Assembly (NCBI RefSeq): GCF_030272615.1
Contig: NC_081408.1
Location: forward strand, 766,481,330-766,541,329
DNA: 60,000 bases
DNA from: Cryptomeria japonica
Lineage: Eukaryota; Streptophyta; Pinopsida; Cupressales; Cupressaceae
Direction: 5' to 3'
Part shown: piece after piece, positions 53,301 through 60,000 of the stretch
How the letters are laid out: each line of letters begins with the position of its first letter
Position numbering within the stretch: the stretch's first letter is position 1
Position numbers and translations under genes: made by a program
The notes under the pieces: generated by a model
Told to the model about the DNA's origin: nothing
Database searches by the model: none
The model's input: the letters and a program-made list of their open reading frames with translations, nothing else

Positions 53301-53439
53301 ATAAAGTTCTTTGGTGATTTTTCTTTTTGATTGACAAGACTTTATGTAAAAGTTGTGAAATACAACCTCACAAAACCTAGTGAACACCTGTGATTCACAA
53401 AACACAAAGATTGCTTTGAAAAACCTAGAGCAAAAGAAT
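50331..53439. other. No recognisable gene
   Basis: AT-rich DNA. A short GC-rich patch at 51095-51205 (GGGGGAGTGTAGGGGGGTTAG onward, then GGGTCTAGGGGCAACACCCC) resembles fragments often seen in plant LTRs, but no element limits are visible. From 52380 to 52560 short ATGTGCTAAAGGATGTA-like phrases recur. ORFs are short and without motifs. Confidence 0.45.
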
Positions 53440-53765
53440 TGTTAGAGTTATCTTGTATTAGCTAATAATTATTTATTTAATTATTAGTCTATTATACTCT
53501 ATGCTTAAGCTAAACTTAGGAATCTTATAATACTTTAGGGTTTTCTCCTTTAGGGTTTCAAGTATCCTCTTATAAGGATTCTCTCTTTGTATTTTCATAA
53601 CAACTGTAATTATTGAATTGCATTCTTGTTGCACAATCAATATGATTCCTCTTTTCTAGATCTCTTAATTCTGAGCTCCATAGCTTTTTTGCTTCTCTCT
53701 TTCTGTGACAGGTTTGCATGCAGGTGATCTTTGGGAGCTGTAGAGTTGATTTTTCCTCAACTCCA
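53440..53765 (+). repeat. 5' LTR of element G (Ty1/copia type)
   Basis: TGTTAGAGTTATCTTG...CCTCAACTCCA, 326 bp, followed after three bases by an initiator-methionine primer site, so this is a 5' LTR on the plus strand. TATA-like TCTTATAAGG at 53569-53578. It is the same family as the D LTR at 26221-26561. Confidence 0.85.
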
Positions 53766-53768
53766 ATA

Positions 53769-53780
53769 TGGTATCAGAGC
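53769..53780 (+). other. Primer-binding site of element G
   Basis: TGGTATCAGAGC is the complement of the 3' end of plant initiator methionine tRNA, the standard primer for Ty1/copia elements. Confidence 0.92.
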
Positions 53781-54430
53781 TCCAGATCTGCATGCCCCTG
53801 TTCTCTTCAAGAGAGTTTTTGGGCCTTGTTCTTCAAATCTGTGTATTCAGGGGTTCGTGTAGCTGTTTTTTTTTCTATTTATGGGGGTAGCTGATTATTT
53901 GGTATATTTTGGTGCCAAAAGGACCTCACAATTGGATTTAGAAGGCTGATTCCATGAATTTTGATATATAATTTGCCTATTTTCAGTGATAGGGGCATCT
54001 AGGACATGATTTTTAATTGGCACATTTTTTGAGGCACAAAAATCTGTACAATTGTACCTACAAATGTGTCAAAAAAATTTCGTAAATTTTTTTTAATTAA
54101 TTTTTTTAACCTTCTTTATGCCCTAAAAGAGGGTTTTTTTTCTTTTGGCCGTAACTTGGTCATACAGAGGCGCTTTTTCAAAACCTTTATATCATCGGAA
54201 AGCTCTTTCCGAGCTCTATCCAGATCTAGAGGTTTGAATTTTTTATTTTTATTTTTTGATGGTGTTTTGTGCTATCAAAGCTAGAAGTTTCTTTTTGCAC
54301 TCTAAGAGACATAACTGGAGCATCCAAACTCCGTTTATCAAAAACTTTATATCATTGGAAAGCTTGTTCTGTGCACTTTCTATTCATATGAGGTTTATTT
54401 CTGATGCTCTGCAAAAAGGATTAGAAAATC
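53781..54430 (+). mobile_element. Leader of element G, cut by element C
   Basis: Non-coding. It has two related segments centred on TTTATATCATCGGAAAGC (about 54187) and TTTATATCATTGGAAAGC (about 54345), each preceded by TTTTTCAAAA/TTATCAAAAA. Both segments have reverse-oriented relatives in element D (27785 and 27945). G stops at 54430, where C begins; the remainder would lie beyond the window. Confidence 0.75.
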
Positions 54431-56198
54431 TGTTTGATGGCAACACACACAAGAGCACAAGAAACAAACATTAGTGTTAGCAACAAAAGATTATCCTAAA
54501 CAAGCATATCAAGAGAGATATTAAGCATGAAATAGAAAGCATATAAACATAGAATAAAATAGCTAATCAAGATGCTCATAGTTGCTCCTCCCTTGTTCCT
54601 CTCCTCTCCAAGTCCCAAATGAGTGTAGCTCTCAGCTTTTAGCACTAGCCATGGATGTCATATGGAGATTCAAGATGGTTGAATATGATAAGCAAATACT
54701 ATGCAAGAGTAGATAGTGATGCTATGAGAAAGCTCTATGCTAATGCCAGTATAACAACAATACTCTAATGCTTCCTTTTGCTTGAGGAGAAGGGTTCTAT
54801 TTATAGAAGAAATGGAGAAATGAAGGGTTAAGATTGAATGGTTTAATCAAGGGCCAAGTTTGAAAGTTGGGGATCCATGTGCACAATTGGCACCAATAAA
54901 ATGGTGACGAGTGTCAACATAGGATTGGGTTGAGAGAAGAGGTTGGAGGCATTAAAGGCCTGAGAAGACCTCATGGTTATCTAGAGGCTAAGGGTCAAGT
55001 CCAAATTAAGATTACCCACTCGATTAAGAGTTAATCCAAGGATAAACCTTTGTGCAAATGTTTAAGAGATAATCATGGTCAAAGCATTAATGGCCAGATG
55101 AGACCTTTGGGTTGGGTAGAGGTTGAGTCAAAACAAATGTTTTAACCATGTGGGAGGGTTTGAGGTAACCATTAATGGTTATTGGAGACTTTGGGGATTA
55201 AGTGGTTGAAGGTTGAAAGCCTTCAATGGTTATCAAAGACTTTGAGCCATTTAGTGGTTGAAGGTTGAAAGCCTTTAATGGTTATCAAAGACTTTGAGGG
55301 TTTGAGAAGTGACTTCCCTTTTGCTTAGGAATGTGACAAAGTTTAGAGAAGGGGTTAGGTTATTTAGAAGTGATTAGAAAATTCTAGAAGGGGTTTAGGC
55401 ATGCAAGTGGATTTTGTAGGAAAATGCAAGTGGGAGAAATTTTGGTATTTTCAATTAAAATAAAATCATTTATTTCAATTAAATGGTGTAATTTACATTT
55501 GGATAAATATTCAAATAAATATTAATTTATTTAAATGAGAAAAATGAAGATAAAGCATTAAAATACTTGAAGACTTTGAGGGAAACCATTAAAGGCTTGA
55601 AGACTTTAAGGAAAACTATTAAAGTCTTAAGAAGACTATAGAAGGAAGCCATCAAGTTTGAAGACTTTAAAGCCATCAAGTTTGAATACTTTAAGGGAAA
55701 CCATTAAAGGTTTCAAGTGGGTGAGGATAAATAGGATTTTAAATAAATAATTTATTTAAAATAGTTGTGCAACTTGCTTTTGTAGGAAAATACAAGTGGG
55801 TGGAGGATAAAGGTGATTTAAATAAATTATTTATTTAAAATAATTGTGCAACTTGCATTTGTAGGAAAATGCAAGTGGGTAGAGGATAAAGGTGATTTAA
55901 ATAAATGTTAATTTATTTAAATGTGAGAGGTGGGATTTTGGGGGATTTAAATAAATATTAATTTATTTAAATGTGAGAGAAGATTTAATTAAATAAATAT
56001 GATTTATTTAATTAATGGTCTGAATTTGGTTAAGTGAATTAAATCAAATAAATTGAATAATTTATTTAATTAATAGGAGAAGAGGGTTAAGATGAATTAA
56101 TTAAATATATTAATTTAATTAATTATTAATTGATGGTTAAATAATCAAATAAATATTAAATATTCATTTAATTAAGTGGACAGATTTATGTGACTACA
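54431..56198 (-). repeat. 3' LTR of element C
   Basis: Minus-strand TGTAGTCACATAAATCTG to CCATCAAACA, about 1.77 kb. The first 350 bp have the same style of TTAAATAAAT palindromes as the A LTR. The middle contains tandem repeats: a 79-bp period at 55767-55924 (GTGCAACTTGC...AAATGCAAGTGGG) and a 52-bp period at 55201-55300 (GGTTGAAGGTTGAAAGCC). A TATA box (CTATAAATAG) lies at 54797-54806 on the minus strand. Confidence 0.75.
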
Positions 56199-58575
56199 TT
56201 GACGGTGCAGTTTATCGCGTCGTTTCAAAGAAAGAAAAATCGGTGTGAAGAAATGCCCCATAAAATATAAATTTAATGGGTGGTATGCCCCCTCGAGAGA
56301 TGGGCCGAATTTTATTTTTTTTTGAAAAATCGGGCGATCTCTCCAAAAAGAATGAAAAGTGGAGGGGAGGTAGAATAGAAGAAATTAGAACTAATGATGA
56401 AAGAATGGGAGAAAATGGAGTGAATATGAAGAAACAACAAGCCAGTGGGTACCCTGAGGTCATGCAAGAGATACATAGCAAATTTAGTGTGGGGTTTGGA
56501 TTGATGCTATACAATTGATCAAAATTGGTTGGACAATCTGGTGCAATTGGTTTAATTGCCCCAGTCAAGTCAAAGCGTGACAGTTGATGTCAGTTGGTCG
56601 CTTGGACATGATAAAGTCTGAGTAAGTGAAGCAAAGTGACCTGATGTGACTTAGACAATTGATGTAATTGTCCGATGAAGTCAAGGTATATGAAGCAAAA
56701 TACTCATTGAGACGTAGACAATTGATGTAATTGTCTGTTGGATTGTGTTTGATTGGTTGATCAATTGATAGTGTGTGTGTGGGATGGATGATTGTGGTGA
56801 ATCATAGCAGCCCCGTTGAGACTGGGTCATTATGATAAATGCCTGTTGTAGTCTAGGTTTGCCATAATCGATTACCTGTTGAGACCCGAAGATACTTGAT
56901 CAGAGTATTTGTTGATAGTCTAGGTGTGTGGGAGTCGATGTATCTATGTAGACAGAGTAACTGGCTTAATTTTTTTGGATGAGTGAGGATGGGAAGCGAT
57001 GAAGGGATTAGGATGATGTTGATGATCAAGATAGGGAGGGTGAGGGGGGATTTGATGTTAGATAGAAGATATGGAGGACTAGGACCGAGTCCTATGGAAG
57101 AAGATGAGTAAAATAGAGTATGCATTATTATGACTATGTATGCATGATATGCAGCTATTATGAATGTAGGGATGGGTGGAATGCAACGAAATACAATATA
57201 TACAGATGAGATAGAATGACGATCCATGGTGCTTTATTTTTCATCATTGAGCTTTAAAATGTTGTAAGAAAATACAAGCAACTTGACATAAAGATTCAAG
57301 ATGACCAGAGTATTTCTTACATGGATTTTGATATAGCAAGTTAATACAAGCAACTTGATATAATGGATCAAGTTGACCAGAGTATTGCTTGCGGAACAGA
57401 CAAGGATTATCTCCTTTCATGCATGACTTGGATCATCCTCCTTGATCTTAGGCTGATCATATCCTGAGACAAGTGCATACCGTAATAAGAGATAAAACCT
57501 TTATCCAGTTTGGATGAGGTAGGAGGAACCAAAGAAAGAGCATTGTACCTGCAAACAAACAGTATATACATAAAGAATAAAGAATATGGATCCTTGATAA
57601 TGGTTCATGCTCATATGGTCGAGGTATACGCTGTAGTAGTGATCTATGACTGTATTTTTGCCTATGATCACATAGCTTAGTGAACTTCCCATGTAGACAC
57701 CATTAGTACATGCCCCAGAACTTCATCGGAAATAATGCGCAAACGATACAAAACAATGCTGAAAGATCCTAATATAAATTACTAGACCATAAATCAACCA
57801 AGTATTTGATAGTGTAAACAGAATTTTCTTGTCAAAGAAAATGTCATCTTGTCTTTGTTTTTGTAAGGAAGGACGCATCCTTGTTGAAGACAGTTTTGAG
57901 TGTTGATGTTGTTTGGTTTGATTGATAAATGGTCATTTTGTTAAGTATGTCGCAAGGTTTGTTTGGTATCTGCATGGACGAGTATGTACAATGTGTTGCC
58001 ATGTTTTTGTTGGATTTTTCAATGGTTTGTCGATGTTTTTGGATTTTGAATTGTTTTGAATGTTTTTGGTATTTTTGTTGAGACATTTTTTAATGTTTTT
58101 GGATTTTTGCGAGATATTTTTTTTTGAATGTTTTTGGATTTTTGACGATTGCTTTTAATGAAGAACTTAATGAATCATAAGACAATGTAGAATCCACTTC
58201 CATCAATAGGTTAAAGGCATTGCCCCCAATTTTAGACATGACTATGAAAAAGCGGGATGCAAGATGTATGGAGTACTATCATAATTGCAGAGGAATAACA
58301 AGCCATGGTTTTGGATGGATGGATGTATGTATGAAGTAGATGCGATCGCAACAAGTCTGAAAGACAATGGAGCCATAGCCTTTACGAGTGGCACCTGTTT
58401 GCCAGGTTTTCACCATCGTACTTACCCAAGGTGCCACTGGAGTGGTTGTTCACCGTTTGAATGCATGATTTTTCTTTACTTTTTTGAATGTTTTTGTATT
58501 TTCTTCAGGACATTTTTTTTTTGAAATGTTTTTGGTATTTTCTGGTATGTAGGGGAGCCTGATGCTCTATACACC
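56199..58575 (-). other. 3' untranslated region of element C
   Basis: No gene is supportable. Near 58385-58445 it keeps the GGYGCCYTGGGYAAGTAC / ATGGTGAAAACC segment shared with A. It carries two direct duplications: GACAATTGATGTAATTGTC at 56654 and 56717, and AATACAAGCAACTTGAYATA plus GACCAGAGTATT at 57271 and 57343. The last bases before the LTR match A except that the purine-rich AAAGAGGGGCAA stretch is missing. Confidence 0.6.
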
Positions 58576-60000
58576 TTAGGTATAAAACCGTTTTAGGTGC
58601 ATGCTATTGATTGGATCTGCAAGCGGTTCTCCTTATGATGTAGCCAATTGATATGCCCCGGACCCGAACACAGCAGTGACAACATATGGGCCCAGCCAGT
58701 TTGATTCAAACTTGCCCTGATGTTCTCTGTTTGGTTGGTTGCGAGGATTCTCTCGTAGAACAAGATCACCTACCTCAAATGTACGAGGTCTAACTCGGTG
58801 ATTGTAGCTTCTGCTCATGCGCTGCTGATAGGCTTTGAGGTGATTGTATGCAGCTTGTCGTTTCTCATCAAGTAACTCTAAGTCCTGAAGACGGGATACT
58901 CTGTAGGCTTCATCATCGATGAGATTGTGCAAGGAAACCCGTAATGATGGTATCTCGACCTCAATAGGCAAGATAGCTTCTGCACCATAGACCAATGAAT
59001 AAGGAGTTGCACCTGTAGGGGTTCGAATGCTAGTTTGATATGCCCATAGCGCTGGATTCAATTGAACATGCCAATCACGACCGACATCATTGACTGTCTT
59101 CTTTAGGATTCTCAATATGTTTTTATTGGATGCTTCGGCCTAACCATTGCCTTGTGGGTAATAGGGAGTGGAAAAGCGGTGTTGGATATGAAATTTCTCA
59201 CAAAGTTCACGGACATCCTGATTTTTGAAAGGAAGACCGTTATCTGTGATGATGGACATGGGCACACCATACCGGCAGATGATGTAGTTGAGGATGAATG
59301 AGGCGATCTGCTTGCCGGTGACTTGGGTAAGTGGAACAGCTTCGATCCACTTTGTGAAATATTCGGTGGCGGTAATAATGAATTTATGGCCATTAGATGA
59401 AGATGGATGAATCTTACCCACAAGGTCAAGGCCCCATTGACAGAAAGGCCATGGTGTCGTGATTGGTTGCAGTTCCTGGGCTGGTGCGTGTATCAGGTCG
59501 CCATGAACTTGACATTTCTTGCACTTTCTGACAAAGTAGTAGGAATCCTTTTCCATAGATGGCCAATAATATCCATTGCGCAGGAGTTTCTTGGCAAGTG
59601 ATGGACCACTTGAATGAGTCCCGCAAATTCCTTCATGTACCTCTTCCAAAGCCTTTGTTATCTCATCTTGTTCCAGACATCGAAGGAGAGTACCATCAAG
59701 ACCGCGTTGGTATAGGGTTTCGGCAATAATGGTATATCGAGCAGTTTGGCGAATGAAGGTTTTACGTTGGTTATTTGATTGGTTGGGAGGAAGGGTGTGA
59801 TCGTGGAGATAGGTGTAGAACTCACCGTACCATGGGGATTCAGAACCGACAAGGCGACATATCATCTCGGATTCAAGGGTATCATAAGCGGGGATCCAAA
59901 GTTGTTCTACCAAGAACTCGTAGCATTTTGAATTTTGTGGAAGATCTAGGAGAGGTGCGATGGTAGCCATAGCGTCAGCAGCTCGATTCTGATCTCTTGG
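58576..60000 (-). pseudogene. Element C pol: end of aRNH and nearly intact integrase
   Basis: One minus-strand frame runs from the window edge to TAA at 58576-58578. It opens with QNRAADAMATIAPLLDLPQN (end of aRNH, last acidic residue kept). Integrase shows HEGICGTHSSGPSL and KCKKCQVHGD (zinc region), the catalytic Asp in WGLDLVGK, the second in ITDNGLP, and Glu in AEASNKN. The C-terminal part has RTFEVGDLVLRENPRN and LGPYVVTAVFGSGAYQL. Only two stops occur: TAG near 59139 just before the catalytic Glu (A has Gln there) and TAA at 58633 (A has Glu). It is younger or better kept than A, but not functional as it stands. Confidence 0.93.

Larger units (their letters stand above)
54431..60000 (-). 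mobile_element. Element C: minus-strand Ty3/gypsy (Tat-like) element, 3' half, inserted in G
   Basis: From the right edge leftwards it shows the end of aRNH, integrase, a 2.4-kb 3' region and the 3' LTR. Integrase and the last 40 bases before the LTR are clearly related to element A. The element enters from beyond 60000, so its 5' part is not visible. The base run AAATC at 54426-54430 would be one target copy; the other is off the window. Compared with A it has no antisense PMD gene and no polypurine tract. Confidence 0.85.

Overview
This is intergenic DNA from a large, repeat-rich plant nuclear genome. The retroelement families, the low GC, the multi-kilobase nested LTR elements and the long GA/CT microsatellites would fit a gymnosperm such as a conifer, but that is inference. 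I found no intact host gene, tRNA, rRNA or CRISPR array. Nearly everything recognisable is LTR retrotransposon in several nested layers. Letters A to H are my own labels.

Left part (1-26117). Element B is a minus-strand Ty3/gypsy-type element. Its LTR is at about 24500-26117, followed by a decayed gag region, an aspartic protease and a G-patch domain down to 21085. Element A, a plus-strand Ty3/gypsy element with two RNase H domains (Tat-like), sits inside B at 650-21084. Bases 1-649 are therefore the continuation of B. A has LTRs at 650-1418 and 20312-21084, a primer-binding site, one long gag-pol frame full of stops (gag, zinc-knuckle remnant, protease, G-patch, RT, RNase H, archaeal-type RNase H, integrase), and a long 3' region. 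That region carries, on the opposite strand, a broken gene with a plant mobile domain (PMD). Element E (11112-15025), probably a 3.9-kb solo LTR, is inserted inside A's integrase; the integrase frame resumes exactly at the far side. This gives a three-level nest, E in A in B.

Middle (26118-53439). Element D (26221-28718, minus) is a short, non-coding Ty1/copia-type derivative with a perfect TATAC target-site duplication and a mostly deleted 5' LTR. From 30.6 to 39.6 kb the DNA is dominated by GA/CT microsatellites and interrupted purine or pyrimidine tracts. A solo LTR of the B family (F, 33101-34278) is inserted in an (AT)n run, and an inverted pair of diverged repeats lies at 29.3-30.6 and 35.1-35.6 kb. 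A small MITE with matching terminal inverted repeats and 12-bp flanking direct repeats lies near 41.0-41.17 kb, followed by a single PPR-like motif remnant at 42.3 kb. A probable large solo LTR (H) ends at 50325. The rest is AT-rich DNA without recognisable content.

Right part (53440-60000). Element G (plus, Ty1/copia-type, LTR 53440-53765 followed by an initiator-tRNA primer-binding site) belongs to the same family as D. It is interrupted at 54430 by element C, a minus-strand Ty3/gypsy element related to A. C's 3' LTR is 54431-56198, and its integrase (one internal stop and one stop near the end) runs off the right edge. C lacks both the PMD gene and the polypurine tract found in A.

None of the elements seen is capable of autonomous transposition as it stands. 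Many stops in A can be explained by C-to-T change at CGA or CAG/CAA codons, consistent with long-term methylation decay.
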